A stretch of DNA of 64,000 nucleotides from Natrinema hispanicum (GCF_004217335.1 NZ_SHMP01000003.1:992001-1056000), one strand, 5' to 3'. Positions 53,245 through 62,587 are shown, counted from the stretch's first letter. Numbers and translations: made by a program. Notes: a model not told the origin generated them from the sequence alone.

Positions 53245-53451
53245 TTAGGCGTTGTTCATCCGCTGACTCGTACGGTTGCCACACCGCTGACACTCGGCCA
53301 CGCGGTAGGGCTCGCGAGAGAACTGCGCGTTCTCTTTCTTGAGGCTCTCGGTTCGGAGCTGAACGGATACCTCGTGGAGAGTTTCGAGATCGCATTCATC
53401 GCAGTACTCAGTCATCCCATTAACGGAATCGTCAGTCGTTGCCATTGTCAT
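53245..53451 (-). CDS. DUF7835-type zinc beta-ribbon protein
   Basis: A 68-residue protein with YCDECDLETLHEV and ECQRCGNRTSQRMNNA, giving two CxxC pairs for one zinc. It matches the very conserved haloarchaeal DUF7835 family, especially FSREPYRVAEC and the C-terminal SQRMNNA. ATGs at 53451 and 53445 are both possible starts. Likely binds nucleic acid or ribosome; unproven. Confidence 0.85.
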   Translation of the reverse strand: MTMATTDDSVNGMTEYCDECDLETLHEVSVQLRTESLKKENAQFSREPYRVAECQRCGNRTSQRMNNA

Positions 53452-53691
53452 ATTATCTGCCGTAGCATTATCTTAAAACCCTGCTTTATTTTGTCGTGTG
53501 AAACGCAAAAATCGCAAGACAGCGGTACCATCGCCGAAAAACCTCGTTGAACGCTCGAACCGTTTACGAGAAACGCACGTTCCTTCAAGACCTAGTTGTA
53601 ATCATCTATAACACCGATCCAGGGTGTATCGAACTGCTTGAGCGGGCATCCAGGCTGAAACCCTTTAAGACCTCCTCGAGAGACCAGTAGT

Positions 53692-54231
53692 ATGGAGCAG
53701 GTGTTCGCACCATGGCGTATCGAGTGGATCAGACGCGAGGACAAAAACGCGGAGATCGAGGACTGTGTCTTCTGTGAACTGCCAGAGCAGGATACCGACC
53801 GGGAGAATCTGATCGTCGCGCGAAGCGACCATGCCTTCGTCATGCTGAACAACTATCCGTACAACCCGGGTCACACCATGGTGATCCCTCACGCACACAC
53901 CGGCGAGTATGCAGCCCTTGAAGACGAAATTCTCCTCGATCATGCCCGCTTGAAACAGCGAACCTTCGATGCACTCGAGGCTGCACTCGAGCCAGACGGC
54001 TTCAATGCCGGCTTGAACCTCGGAAACGGGGCTGGTGGCTCGATCGACGACCATCTGCACACCCACGTCGTCCCACGCTGGCAGGGTGACACCAACTTCA
54101 TGCCAGTGCTAAGCGACACCACAGTAATCGTCGAAGCGCTCGAGGCGACGTACGAGCACGTCCACGAGGCGTTTGCCACACAGGAGGGAACGACTGTTCC
54201 CGACGCGGACAGCGCAGTCGTAATCGAGTAG
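53692..54231 (+). CDS. HIT family protein (Ap4A phosphorylase-like)
   Basis: A 179-residue HIT-superfamily nucleotide hydrolase or transferase. It has CVFCELPEQD, NNYPYNPGHTMVIPHAHTGE (about 53-72) and the catalytic triad of histidines in DDHLHTHVVPRW (about 122-133). The long N-terminus starting MEQVFAPWRIEWIR resembles Ap4A phosphorylase-like HIT proteins. Substrate not established. Confidence 0.93.
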   Translation: MEQVFAPWRIEWIRREDKNAEIEDCVFCELPEQDTDRENLIVARSDHAFVMLNNYPYNPGHTMVIPHAHTGEYAALEDEILLDHARLKQRTFDALEAALEPDGFNAGLNLGNGAGGSIDDHLHTHVVPRWQGDTNFMPVLSDTTVIVEALEATYEHVHEAFATQEGTTVPDADSAVVIE

Positions 54232-54359
54232 CGGCGCTCGTCGACGGGTCGTCGCAGACAGGCATCTGGCACGCAGTGCCAACGCGACTGCGAGCAGTCC
54301 TGCGATCGCGCCAGGGCTCCCGCCACACCAACCGGAATCGTCCGGAACGAACGCGACCG

Positions 54360-54722
54360 TTAGTGTTCGCAGTACAACGTCTTGCCGTTCCGGAGACACT
54401 CGATCCGGATCGGCTCGTCGTAGGTCACCGACACGTGGTCGACTGACCGGACGTAGATGGCCGGAGTCTCACCGGACTGACGGTTAAGATTGGTGAGCAG
54501 GCCGGACTCGTGGAGTCGGTCGACTTTTCGATAGGCAGTCGAGAGCGGGAGGTCGTGTTCTGCCGCCAGCTCACGGACCGTCGTCGGCTCGTCAGCGGAC
54601 AGGAACACGGCCCGCGCGTCGTCGTCACTCAGCAACTCGATGATCTGGCCGGGATTGCACCCGAATTCATCGTCCCGCTGGGCGCGCGTACACGGGGAGA
54701 GTTGTCTGGCTGTCTCACTCAT
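54360..54722 (-). CDS. Winged-helix transcriptional regulator
   Basis: A 120-residue ArsR-like regulator. The helix-turn-helix is TTVRELAAEHDLPLSTAYRKVDRLHESGL (about 46-75). Cys residues at 11, 22 and near the C-terminus could sense redox or metal but no motif proves it. The C-terminal half (VDHVSVTYDEPIRIEC) is a small beta domain. Target unknown. Confidence 0.87.
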   Translation of the reverse strand: MSETARQLSPCTRAQRDDEFGCNPGQIIELLSDDDARAVFLSADEPTTVRELAAEHDLPLSTAYRKVDRLHESGLLTNLNRQSGETPAIYVRSVDHVSVTYDEPIRIECLRNGKTLYCEH

Positions 54723-54842
54723 GCACGATCGGTCGCTGCGGGGCGGTTTATCTGCGGTTCCAATTCCCGCGAACTGAAGATTATGTCATGCATTGACTCT
54801 CTCGAGTCGAACCCATCGTCCGGCGTCAGACGGACTCCTCTC

Positions 54843-54923
54843 ATACGGTCTACTGTCAGTCATTGCCGGTGCAACCGCGACCGCCCTGCGGTTGCACCGG
54901 TACATCGTTACAGCAAACCGTAT
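54843..54923 (+). repeat. 82-bp palindromic repeat, copy F
   Basis: ATACGG at the left and CCGTAT at the right. The internal arms GCCGGTGCAACCGC / GCGGTTGCACCGG are perfect over 12-13 bp. A second fragment of the motif (AGACGGACTCCT) lies 15 bases to the left at 54828, which suggests a nested or partial second copy. Confidence 0.85.
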
Positions 54924-54975
54924 CAGTCCATTCCCGCAGATTCGGGCAGGCTGACACCTCACGACGGCAGCCGTC

Positions 54976-56229
54976 TCAGACCGGATCGCCGAACGCGTAC
55001 ATGGTCTCGTGGGCCGTTACCTCGAGGTCGACGAAGTCGCCGGGATCGAGGCCGTGCTCGCTTGCGTTCTGGACAATGATCTGTCGGTAGGCCGAATCGC
55101 GACACTTGACGGAGTCGGCGGTCCCTTCCTCGACGACGAGACAGTCATCGCGGCGCTGGCCGACCATATCCGCATAGGCGTCGGCGACGAGGTCGCGTTT
55201 GAGTTCGCTCATCTCCTTCGAGCGTTCCTTTTTGACGGTCCCGCCAAGCCCTTTCATCTCGGCGGCGTCGGTGCCCGGCCGCTTCGAGAAGCGCGTGACG
55301 TTGATCTTCTCCGGGCGCGTCTCCCGCAGCAGCGCCATCGACTGTGCGTGGTCGTGGTCGGTTTCGGTGGGGAAGCCGACGATGAAGTCCGTCGACAGCG
55401 TCCAGTAGTCGAGGGCGTCGTCGAAGGTGTCGACGACCTCGAGGTACTCTTGGACCTGATGCTGGCGGCGCATATCGCCGAGAACGTCGTCGCTGCCCGA
55501 CTGGACCGGTGCATGGAGGAAGTCGTAGAGTTCGTCGTTTTCGGCGAAGACGGCAGCGAGTTCTTCGCGGATGCCGTGGACGCCCTTCGGGTTGGCCATC
55601 CCGACGCGCACCCGGAAGTCGCCGTCGATGGCACAGATTTCCTCGAGCAAGCGGTGAAGCTTGCGTTCGCCCTTATCCCAGCCGTAGACGCCGGTGTCCT
55701 GGCCCGTGATGCGAATCTCCTTCGCGCCGGCATGGATCAGCGCGCGGGCCTTTTCGACGTTTTCCTCGATCGGCGGGGAGTCGATCTTGCCGGTGGCCTT
55801 CTTGGTGATACAGTACGAGCAGTCGGACATACAGCCGCGCGCGATCGGGAGGATGCCGACGACGCCATCGAGGATCGGTTCGGCGTCGGGGGTCGTCGTC
55901 GGACACTCGCCGTTGGTGACGGCTTCGGGGACCTCGTCCCAGTGGAGGACCTGGCCGTCGATGTCGGCCTGGGCGAACTCCTCGCCCTGTGCGAGGGCCA
56001 TACAGCCGGTAATGAAGAGATCGGCCGTCTCGTCGGCCAGTTCTTCGGCCCGTCGGAGCATGTTGCGCTCGGTCTTCTCGACGACGGTGCAGGTGTTGAG
56101 GATCGCGACATCGGCCTCGTCCGGTCCGTCGACCCGGTAGTGACCCGCATCACGGAGCCGTCGCTCGATCTCGCGACTCTCCCCGCGATTCGACGTACAC
56201 CCATACGTTTCGATGTGATACCGGGCCAT
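54976..56229 (-). CDS. tRNA t6A37 methylthiotransferase (radical SAM, MtaB/CDKAL1-like)
   Basis: Adds a methylthio group to t6A37 of tRNAs. The 417-residue protein has an N-terminal UPF0004 domain with cysteines (YGCTSNRGES, NTCTVVEKTE, TGCMAL), the radical SAM triad RGCMSDCSYC (about 135-144), and a C-terminal TRAM domain (VEEGTADSVKCRDSAYRQII). Archaeal homologues act as the e-MtaB type. Confidence 0.95.
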   Translation of the reverse strand: MARYHIETYGCTSNRGESREIERRLRDAGHYRVDGPDEADVAILNTCTVVEKTERNMLRRAEELADETADLFITGCMALAQGEEFAQADIDGQVLHWDEVPEAVTNGECPTTTPDAEPILDGVVGILPIARGCMSDCSYCITKKATGKIDSPPIEENVEKARALIHAGAKEIRITGQDTGVYGWDKGERKLHRLLEEICAIDGDFRVRVGMANPKGVHGIREELAAVFAENDELYDFLHAPVQSGSDDVLGDMRRQHQVQEYLEVVDTFDDALDYWTLSTDFIVGFPTETDHDHAQSMALLRETRPEKINVTRFSKRPGTDAAEMKGLGGTVKKERSKEMSELKRDLVADAYADMVGQRRDDCLVVEEGTADSVKCRDSAYRQIIVQNASEHGLDPGDFVDLEVTAHETMYAFGDPV

Positions 56230-56307
56230 CCGTTTCGTCCAACTGTCGGGGACCGGACGGCAAAAGCCCGACGGATCGGAGCAGCGACAAGCGACCCCGA
56301 CCGCCGA

Positions 56308-56655
56308 TTAGTCGTCGAACCCTCGAGACACGCGTCGGCTCGAGGAACCGCTCCGATAGACCACATAGAGGAGCAACACCGCGATGAGGAAGTCGAACCC
56401 GTGCTCCATGAGGTGGTGGACAGTCATCGGGGTGAGTCCGAGAACGGTTCCCAGTCCGATCACCGAACGGATGACGAGGATTCCCAGTACAGCTGTGATC
56501 AGGACGTAGCGGGCCGACCGACGCTGTGAGTACGCGACAAGGCCGATGACGAACAACGCCGTCGTTCCGATGACGGCGAGGATGATGACGGCGACGAGGA
56601 TCGGCGCGAGTTGCGGATCGAGCCACTCGTCGGCAAACGACAGCGCAAGCACCAT
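56308..56655 (-). CDS. Small polytopic membrane protein, haloarchaeal
   Basis: A 115-residue protein with three hydrophobic helices: about 17-40 (LAPILVAVIILAVIGTTALF), 50-70 and 85-102 (FDFLIAVLLLYVVYR), plus HHLMEHGFD before the third. It is divergent from a winged-helix regulator, a pairing I recall as common in haloarchaea, so that regulator may control it. Function unknown. Confidence 0.75.
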   Translation of the reverse strand: MVLALSFADEWLDPQLAPILVAVIILAVIGTTALFVIGLVAYSQRRSARYVLITAVLGILVIRSVIGLGTVLGLTPMTVHHLMEHGFDFLIAVLLLYVVYRSGSSSRRVSRGFDD

Positions 56656-56893
56656 GTGATCGACATCTGAACTGGGAGGGGCAGTAACCTATTCCCTTTG
56701 GTCCGTCCGTGAAAAGCTCGTGACCGACCGCAATGCTCGGTCGGCGGCCCGAACAACGGCTTTCCCGGCTGTTTTCGGGTTCGTGCATCGTACGCGGGCG
56801 GTTCTCGGCGAGTGGGAACGCGGGAAACCCGTTATATGCCCCCCGCCGCTAGGCACGGATACGAATACGACCCTCCAGGGGGGAAACAGTGAT

Positions 56894-57421
56894 ATGACCG
56901 ATACGAGAGATGAGATCCACGCTCACGTCCAAACCAACGCTGGCGTTCATTTCAATGAGCTCGTCAGGGAGTCGGCGTTCGCGCCGGGACAGGTCCAGTA
57001 CCACATCCGTCGGCTGCTCGAGGATGATCGCCTCGTCCGGGAGGAGTGGTACGGCCGGACCCACTACTACCCGCCGGAGTACGACGCGTGGGAGCGAAGC
57101 GCCCTGGCGCTGTTCCGTCGCGAAACCGCCCGCGAGATCGTCACGCATCTGATCGAGAACGAACCCGCCGCGCCTGGCGACATCGCCGACGAGCTCGGAA
57201 TCGCCCGGAGTACGCTCGAGTACCACCTCGACCGATTGGTCGAACACGAGATCGTCGACAAGCGCTACGACGAGCAAAACCGCGTCGTCCTCGAACTCGC
57301 AAACCCCGATGAAACCGGCCAGCTGTTGACGACGGTGACGCCGACGGTCCCCGATCGGTTCGTCGACCGGTTTACGCGACTCGTCGACGAGTTGCTCGCA
57401 GGCACGTCTGACGCACAGTAA
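56894..57421 (+). CDS. Double winged-helix transcriptional regulator
   Basis: A 175-residue protein from ATG at 56894 (MTDTRDEIHAHVQTNAGVHF). Two winged helices are visible: FNELVRESAFAPGQVQYHIRRLLEDDRLV (about 20-48) and PGDIADELGIARSTLEYHLDRLVEHEIV (about 98-125), with YGRTHYYPPEYD between. The adjacent divergent membrane protein is its probable target. Confidence 0.9.
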   Translation: MTDTRDEIHAHVQTNAGVHFNELVRESAFAPGQVQYHIRRLLEDDRLVREEWYGRTHYYPPEYDAWERSALALFRRETAREIVTHLIENEPAAPGDIADELGIARSTLEYHLDRLVEHEIVDKRYDEQNRVVLELANPDETGQLLTTVTPTVPDRFVDRFTRLVDELLAGTSDAQ

Positions 57422-57498
57422 CTCCTCTCACGACTGCAGTCGTGGGCGTTCTCCTCGAATCTGTATAACAGTCGGCTGGTCGTTGGACCGCTGCTTTC

Positions 57499-58518
57499 CT
57501 ACTGCATTCCGGGGGTTTTCTCGAGTCGGTTGTAGTGATCGTTCATCACGTTCAGCGTCGCGATCAGCGCGCCGAGGACGACAGGGCCGTAGAACAGCCC
57601 CATGACGCCGAACGCGTAGACGCCGCCGAGAACACCGAGGATAATCACGGCGGGATTGAGATCGGCGTAGCGATCGACGAGAATCGGTCGGAGGTAGTCG
57701 TCGGAAAGCCCGACGATGATCGTACTGTAGACGAGGAGTGCCACCGCAAGCACCGGCTCGTTCGCTAGAAACAGGAAGGCAACGGCCGGTCCCCAAACGA
57801 GAAACGAGCCGACCAGCGGGATCAACGAGAGGACGATCATGATCACCGTCCAGAACGCAGCGTTCGGAATTCCGGTCGCGAGCAGCCCCAGTCCGGCGAG
57901 CGTTCCCTGAATGATCGCGATCAGGACGTGCCCGACGAGGACGGCCCCCATCACCGCGTCCAGTTCCCGATAGAAATCGTCCTGGACGTCATCGGGTAGC
58001 GGCGTCAGCCTCCTGATCCAGTCCAACAGCGCGGTCCCGTCTTTGAGCAGGTAATACAGCAGAAAGATCGCGACCCCCAGTCCGACGGCGGTGTGTGTCA
58101 GTGCGCTAAACCACGCCGTCGACTGCTCGAGGACCGTGCCGCCGACTCCCTGCGCGGAGTCGGTGAGTGTGGCCGTCAGATCGACGGTCATGCCGGTCTG
58201 TTCCTCGATGTATCGCTCGAGTTCAGTTGCGCCGAGCGATTCCGTGTCAGTGTTTTCGACGAGCTGTCGAGCGTCGCTGGCGACCAGTGCGACGATTACG
58301 AGCAGCGGAACGACGACACCTGCGACTGTCACGGCGACGAGTCCGAAGGCGGCAACCGGCGACGGAACCTGCTGCTCGAGCCGTTCCTGAATCGGGAACA
58401 GGACGTAGGCGATGAGGATCGCACCGAGAACGTACTGGAAAAACGGGAGCACAAGCAGCAACGAGAGATAGGCGAAGAGACCGATGAGGACCAGCAGAAA
58501 CCCCTTGCTGAGATTCAC
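57499..58518 (-). CDS. AI-2E family transporter
   Basis: A 339-residue membrane protein of the AI-2E/PerM family. Helices near the N-terminus (GFLLVLIGLFAYLSLLLVL), an extracytoplasmic region with the amphipathic stretch about 85-140, then LLYYLLKDGTALLDWI, VLVGHVLIAIIQGTLAGLG and SLIPLVGSFLVWGPA, all typical. Members export small molecules or exchange ions; no substrate can be assigned. Confidence 0.93.
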   Translation of the reverse strand: MNLSKGFLLVLIGLFAYLSLLLVLPFFQYVLGAILIAYVLFPIQERLEQQVPSPVAAFGLVAVTVAGVVVPLLVIVALVASDARQLVENTDTESLGATELERYIEEQTGMTVDLTATLTDSAQGVGGTVLEQSTAWFSALTHTAVGLGVAIFLLYYLLKDGTALLDWIRRLTPLPDDVQDDFYRELDAVMGAVLVGHVLIAIIQGTLAGLGLLATGIPNAAFWTVIMIVLSLIPLVGSFLVWGPAVAFLFLANEPVLAVALLVYSTIIVGLSDDYLRPILVDRYADLNPAVIILGVLGGVYAFGVMGLFYGPVVLGALIATLNVMNDHYNRLEKTPGMQ

Positions 58519-58635
58519 GGCTGTTATTTCCAGCGTTAGTGAGATAAAACCACGGCCTGAACGTATTGTCAGTCAGGACTGTCGTCGCGAACCGTCACAC
58601 GGCTTCAAGGGCCTGGTTCGTGAAGTGAGACTCGA

Positions 58636-59376
58636 ATGTCGACGCAGCTCGATCCACTCTCGCTCTCGGCTGATCTCCTCTATACTGTCAAGACCGAGGG
58701 CGACGCGGACCCGTTGCGGGAGCGCCTCGCGACGCTCGAGCGGTCGCACCTGGATCGGGCACTGACCGGTCGCAAGGGAAAGCTTGCGTTCTGGCTCAAC
58801 TGTTATAACGCGTACGCCCAGCTCCTCCTCGAGGAGGAGGCCGACGACGACCTGTTCGATGGCGGGTTGCTCGACGAATGGAAGTTCTTCGCGCGCGATC
58901 AGATCCCGATTAGTGGGGTCTGGCTGAGTCTCAACGACATCGAACACGGGATGCTTCGGAGTTCGAAACTGCCGTGGGGGATGGGCTATCTGCCACGACT
59001 GTTCCCGTCGTCGTTCGAACGGCAGTTCCGCCTCGAGACGTGTGATCCGCGGATCCACTTCGCAGTGAGTCACGGGGCCGATCACTGCCCACCGATCGCG
59101 GTCTACTCGCCCCGTGACGTCGACGAGGAACTGGATATCGCCATCGAGTGGTTCCTAGAGGAGAACGTTTCTTACGATTCCGGCGAAGCCAAAGCGACGA
59201 TTCCGCGCCTGTTCCGCCAGTATCGAGGGGACTTTGGCGGGACGAGCGGGATCGTCACGTTCCTCCGAGAGTACAACGCCGTTCCGGCTGAGACCACCCC
59301 GTCGCTCGAGTACGAGCGCATCGACTGGTCGGCCGATCTCGACGTCGATCTCGACGGAGACGACGTTCGGCGGTAG
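58636..59376 (+). CDS. DUF547 domain protein
   Basis: A 246-residue protein. The DUF547 core is clear: KLAFWLNCYNAYAQLLL (about 49-65), VWLSLNDIEHGMLRS, and DPRIHFAVSHGADHCPPIAVYSP (about 137-159) with Cys and His in a transglutaminase-like arrangement. Function in archaea is unknown. Start ATG at 58636 (MSTQLDPLSLSADLL). Confidence 0.9.
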   Translation: MSTQLDPLSLSADLLYTVKTEGDADPLRERLATLERSHLDRALTGRKGKLAFWLNCYNAYAQLLLEEEADDDLFDGGLLDEWKFFARDQIPISGVWLSLNDIEHGMLRSSKLPWGMGYLPRLFPSSFERQFRLETCDPRIHFAVSHGADHCPPIAVYSPRDVDEELDIAIEWFLEENVSYDSGEAKATIPRLFRQYRGDFGGTSGIVTFLREYNAVPAETTPSLEYERIDWSADLDVDLDGDDVRR

Positions 59377-59412
59377 TCCGTCGGCCGCAGGTGCGGGAGT
59401 CGGCGACAGTAC

Positions 59413-59949
59413 TCAGTCGTGCCGGTGAATGGTCGCCGTCGGCGCGTTGCGCATGACACCGCGAGCCGCCCGTTCGGCGTTGAACCGCGAGGCGTATCCT
59501 TCGCCGCTATCGGCGATGATGTTGCCGTTCCAGTGGACGAGCCGCCAGCGCCACTCGCCCGCCGCATCCTCGTAGACCTCGAAGCGGCTGGTTCGCTCGG
59601 TGTCGTTCGTTGGCTCGGCGTCCGTCGTGTCGCCGTCATCACGATCGGTGACCCGAACACTCGAGCCGTCGGGATCGTCCCACTCGAGTTCGAGGGTCAG
59701 GTCGGCAACCGGATGGTCGGGAGTCGGATCGCTCGTCGCTTCGAGTCCGGCGACGACGCGGTCCGGAATCGTGATTCTGACCGTCTGACCGTCGTCGGAG
59801 AAGGTAACCGGTCGTCCCGACTCGGCAGCGGCCGTCAACTCGCGGAGGAGTTCCGCGACGTCCGTGCGGTCGTACGCCCGCTCGAGGGCGAAGCTATCAG
59901 CTGTGTCTGTGCCGTCCGATCGATCGGCATCGTTCGGTGTGTCGGTCAT
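59413..59949 (-). CDS. HVO_2922 family protein: amphi-Trp domain plus DUF1508
   Basis: A 178-residue acidic protein. The first half (about 18-95) matches the amphi-Trp domain (VAELLRELTAAAESGRPVTF, then LELEWDD). The second half (about 117-178) is a YegP/DUF1508 repeat: RFEVYEDAAGEWRWRLVHWNG, SGEGYASRFNAERAARGV. Role unknown. Confidence 0.9.
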   Translation of the reverse strand: MTDTPNDADRSDGTDTADSFALERAYDRTDVAELLRELTAAAESGRPVTFSDDGQTVRITIPDRVVAGLEATSDPTPDHPVADLTLELEWDDPDGSSVRVTDRDDGDTTDAEPTNDTERTSRFEVYEDAAGEWRWRLVHWNGNIIADSGEGYASRFNAERAARGVMRNAPTATIHRHD

Positions 59950-60057
59950 AGCGGAACTTCGTGGCGCTGTGAGTTAGTGGTTGGTTCTCGCCGTCGGTGT
60001 GTCTTGATCGTCTCTTCTGCCGGTGTGTTTTTGTCGCCGCGCTGTCTTCGCTCGCTC

Positions 60058-60855
60058 GTGACTGCACGCGACTGGACCGCCGACCGAGAGTCCGTATTCG
60101 ACCGCGACGCGTTCACGTGTCGCCACTGCGAGACCGTCGGCGACGACGCGACGTCGCTTCGACTCTCTCCCGTCGGTGACGTGCCACTCGAGGGGACCGT
60201 TCACGAAAGCGCGCTCGTCACCGTCTGTGCGGACTGTTTCGAGATACTCGAGGCAGGTCCGGTGACACCCTCCGTCAGCGCCGAGACGCTGTTTCACCGC
60301 GTCCGCGAGACGACCCGGCTGCAGGGAGCGACGGTTTCGGACGTCGCGACCGTCGCGTCGCTGTCGACATCGCTGCCCGCGACCCTCGAGTCCGCTCGCG
60401 ACGACGGGACCCAGGGCGACAGCGACGCGGTGTCGAACTACCGCCGCACCCGGCGCGATGTCTTGCTTGCGATCGCGATCGTCGACGCCCACCTCGAGGA
60501 CCTCGCTGCCCTCGAATCGGCCGTTGACCCCGACGTTCGGCCGTCGCTCGAAGCGTTCACCGAGACGGCAACAGCCCTCCAGTCGGGGCTCGTCGAGGTC
60601 ATCGAACTGAGCGAGACGGTCGTGTCGGCACTCGAGCGCTGTCACGGCTGTTTCGACTCGCTCGAGGGGAAGACGTGTTCGACCTGTGGACTCGAGGCCT
60701 GCGAGACGGCTGCCTGGCACCATCCTGGTGGGTCGATCGCGTTCGATCGACTCTTCGGCACGATAAACGAGACGCTGCAGGACGCTTCCGAGACGACCGA
60801 CACGCTGACCGATCGGGCGACGGCACTCGCAACACAGCTCACGGCGGAGCTGTGA
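60058..60855 (+). CDS. HNH/zinc-ribbon protein with helical C-terminal region
   Basis: A 265-residue protein from GTG at 60058 (VTARDWTADRESVFDRDAFT). The N-terminus resembles an HNH-type nuclease zinc module (FDRDAFTCRHCET...LVTVCADCFE) though the HNH His is not obvious. The rest is helical with a second zinc ribbon CHGCFDSLEGKTCSTC (about 199-214). The longer frame from 59419 is antisense artefact. Nuclease activity unproven. Confidence 0.78.
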   Translation: MTARDWTADRESVFDRDAFTCRHCETVGDDATSLRLSPVGDVPLEGTVHESALVTVCADCFEILEAGPVTPSVSAETLFHRVRETTRLQGATVSDVATVASLSTSLPATLESARDDGTQGDSDAVSNYRRTRRDVLLAIAIVDAHLEDLAALESAVDPDVRPSLEAFTETATALQSGLVEVIELSETVVSALERCHGCFDSLEGKTCSTCGLEACETAAWHHPGGSIAFDRLFGTINETLQDASETTDTLTDRATALATQLTAEL

Positions 60856-60907
60856 GTACACGGCTGGTGGCGGAGATTTATACTCACACCGCCGAAACGG
60901 CTTGACG

Positions 60908-60958
60908 ATGACTGAACACTTCGAGCGCAACCACATCGGAGGGTGGATCGATGGGTAG
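60908..60958 (+). CDS. Possible 16-residue leader ORF overlapping uspA
   Basis: ATG at 60908 encodes MTEHFERNHIGGWIDG and stops at TAG 60956-60958, running eight bases into the uspA coding sequence (uspA ATG at 60951). A TATA-like TTTATAC lies upstream near 60877. It could couple translation to uspA or be fortuitous. Confidence 0.35.
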   Translation: MTEHFERNHIGGWIDG

Positions 60959-61391
60959 CCTCCTCGAGACAATTGTGGTCCCGATCGCGAGCGAGGACGA
61001 TGCCGACGAGACGTGTCAGGCGATTTTGGAGGCGATCGGCGACGACGAGCGACCGACGATCCACGCCGTCCACGTGATCGAAAAGGCCGGTGGCGCACCC
61101 GACAAAGCAGGCGTCGAACAGCGCGAAGAACACGCTATGCGTATCTTCGACCACGTCGACGCACGACTGGCCGACGAACCGGTCTCCCTCGAGACGGAGA
61201 TCCTGTATGGTACCGACGTTGCGGCGACGATTCTTGACGCTGCACACGAACTCGACGCGACGGCGATCGTCTTTACGCCCCGTAGCGCGAACCGGTGGCT
61301 GAAGCTGCTCTCCGGCGATGTCGAACGCAAACTCCTCTCGCAGACCGATCGGCCGCTTGTCGTGTTGCCGCGGTCCGATCAGGAGACGTAA
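60951..61391 (+). CDS. UspA-type universal stress protein
   Basis: A 146-residue single-domain Usp protein beginning MGSLLETIVVPIASEDDADE. The core alpha/beta fold has IHAVHVIEKA and LLSGDVERKLLSQTDRPLVVLP; the usual ATP-binding GxxGxG/S loop is degenerate (TPRSANRWLKLLSGDVERK), so ATP binding is uncertain. Preceded by a short overlapping ORF. Confidence 0.9.
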   Translation: MGSLLETIVVPIASEDDADETCQAILEAIGDDERPTIHAVHVIEKAGGAPDKAGVEQREEHAMRIFDHVDARLADEPVSLETEILYGTDVAATILDAAHELDATAIVFTPRSANRWLKLLSGDVERKLLSQTDRPLVVLPRSDQET

Positions 61392-61433
61392 CGAGACTCT
61401 CGCCGTCGCCAGCTACTCGCTTGACTCGGGAAC

Positions 61434-61453
61434 CCTCGGCGGTTCCGCCGAGG
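61434..61453. terminator. GC-rich hairpin between convergent genes
   Basis: CCTCGGCGGTTCCGCCGAGG is a perfect 20-base inverted repeat between the uspA and nucleoside phosphorylase stop codons. There is no T tract, so intrinsic termination by this hairpin is uncertain; it may act as an mRNA end stabiliser for both. Confidence 0.5.
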
Positions 61454-61459
61454 AGGCTG

Positions 61460-62188
61460 TCATAGGTTGGTCGCTGCCTCGAGTGTGATATCGATCGCGC
61501 GACCCACGTTGTTCTTGGCCTTGTCGGGGAGTTCGTCGTCGTCGGTGTCGGTTCCTTTCTGGGTGCCTTCGACGAGGTTGCCGTCGACGGTACAGATCGC
61601 GCCGGCGCGGAGACCCTTGCGGCGGGCAAGCGAGAAGACGGCGGCGGCTTCCATTTCGACGGCGAGTAAGCCAGCGTCCTCCCAGTCGTCGACGGTATCC
61701 CCAGTCTCAGCGTAAAAGGCGTCGTCGGAGGTGACGGGGCCGACGTGGACGTCCTCGTCGTTCGCTTCGGCGGCGTCGACCAGCGCCGACAGCGCGTCGT
61801 AGTCAGGCACGGCGGGGTACTCGACGGCCTCGTAGCGTTTCGTGGTGCCTTCGTTTTTCGCCGCGCCGGTCGCGACGATCATGTCGCCGATTTCGATGTC
61901 CGACTGGAGTGCCCCCGTGGTGCCGACCCGGAGGAACGTCTCGACGCCGACGTTTGCCAGTTCCTCGATGGCGATCGCGGCGGAGGGACAGCCGATCCCC
62001 GTCGAACAAATCGTCAGTTCTCGCCCCTCGTAGGTGGCGTTGACGACCTTGTACTCTCGGTTTTGGGCGATCGTTTCGGCCTCGTCGCAGTGATCGGCGA
62101 TGCGATCGACCCGCCCGGGATCGCCCGGGATGAGCGCGATATCCGTCAGCTCTCCGTCGTCGACCAGCAGATGTGGCTGCGTCGCCAT
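61460..62188 (-). CDS. udp: Nucleoside phosphorylase (uridine phosphorylase type)
   Basis: A 242-residue PNP/UDP-family phosphorylase that cleaves nucleosides to base and ribose-1-phosphate. Motifs: IALIPGDPGRVDRIADH, STGIGCPSAAIAIEELANVG, FLRVGTTGAL (phosphate site) and LLAVEMEAAAVFSLA (ribose site). With the PfkB kinase gene 0.5 kb away it could supply ribose-1-phosphate for the halophile pentose bisphosphate route. Base specificity not decided. Confidence 0.93.
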   Translation of the reverse strand: MATQPHLLVDDGELTDIALIPGDPGRVDRIADHCDEAETIAQNREYKVVNATYEGRELTICSTGIGCPSAAIAIEELANVGVETFLRVGTTGALQSDIEIGDMIVATGAAKNEGTTKRYEAVEYPAVPDYDALSALVDAAEANDEDVHVGPVTSDDAFYAETGDTVDDWEDAGLLAVEMEAAAVFSLARRKGLRAGAICTVDGNLVEGTQKGTDTDDDELPDKAKNNVGRAIDITLEAATNL

Positions 62189-62284
62189 ACCGATGGCTTC
62201 CGTCGGTACTGAGAAAAAAGGTTCGTCGTCTCGGTTCTCGTGCTATCCCCCAACCCGTCCCTTACCGACGTGTGCCCACGGCGG

Positions 62285-62587
62285 TTACCTCGCGGGGCAT
62301 ACGTCGATGCGGTCGGATCGGATCGTGACGACGGCGTCGTCGACCTCGAATTCGACTGTTCCAGTCGGCCGTCTAGCACCACGATTCGTCTCGGCAAAGA
62401 GACTATCGAGTGCGTCCGGGTCGATGTAGTCGTATAGCCGTGTACTGGTCGCAGTAACGTCGTCACCGAAGTACTGGGCCAGTGCCATTGCAGCGGCGAT
62501 ACTCGGCGGCTCGTCAGCGTCTCGTTCGTACTGGATGTGCCGTCTGAGGCCGCATCCGTGGGACTCGGTTACCCTTCCTTTCGTCAT
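62285..62587 (-). CDS. HalOD1 domain protein
   Basis: A 100-residue protein. Residues about 28-95 match the haloarchaeal HalOD1 output domain: PPSIAAAMALAQYFGDDVT, TRLYDYIDPDALDSLF and GTVEFEVDDAVVTIRSDRIDV. HalOD1 domains often stand alone or end signalling proteins; function unknown. Confidence 0.87.
   Translation of the reverse strand: MTKGRVTESHGCGLRRHIQYERDADEPPSIAAAMALAQYFGDDVTATSTRLYDYIDPDALDSLFAETNRGARRPTGTVEFEVDDAVVTIRSDRIDVCPAR

Noticed and set aside
54109..54399. Minus-strand frame with GGSPGAIAGLLAVALALRARC, resembling a C-terminal sorting helix
   Set aside because: No exported domain precedes it and it overlaps two real genes; at most a remnant.
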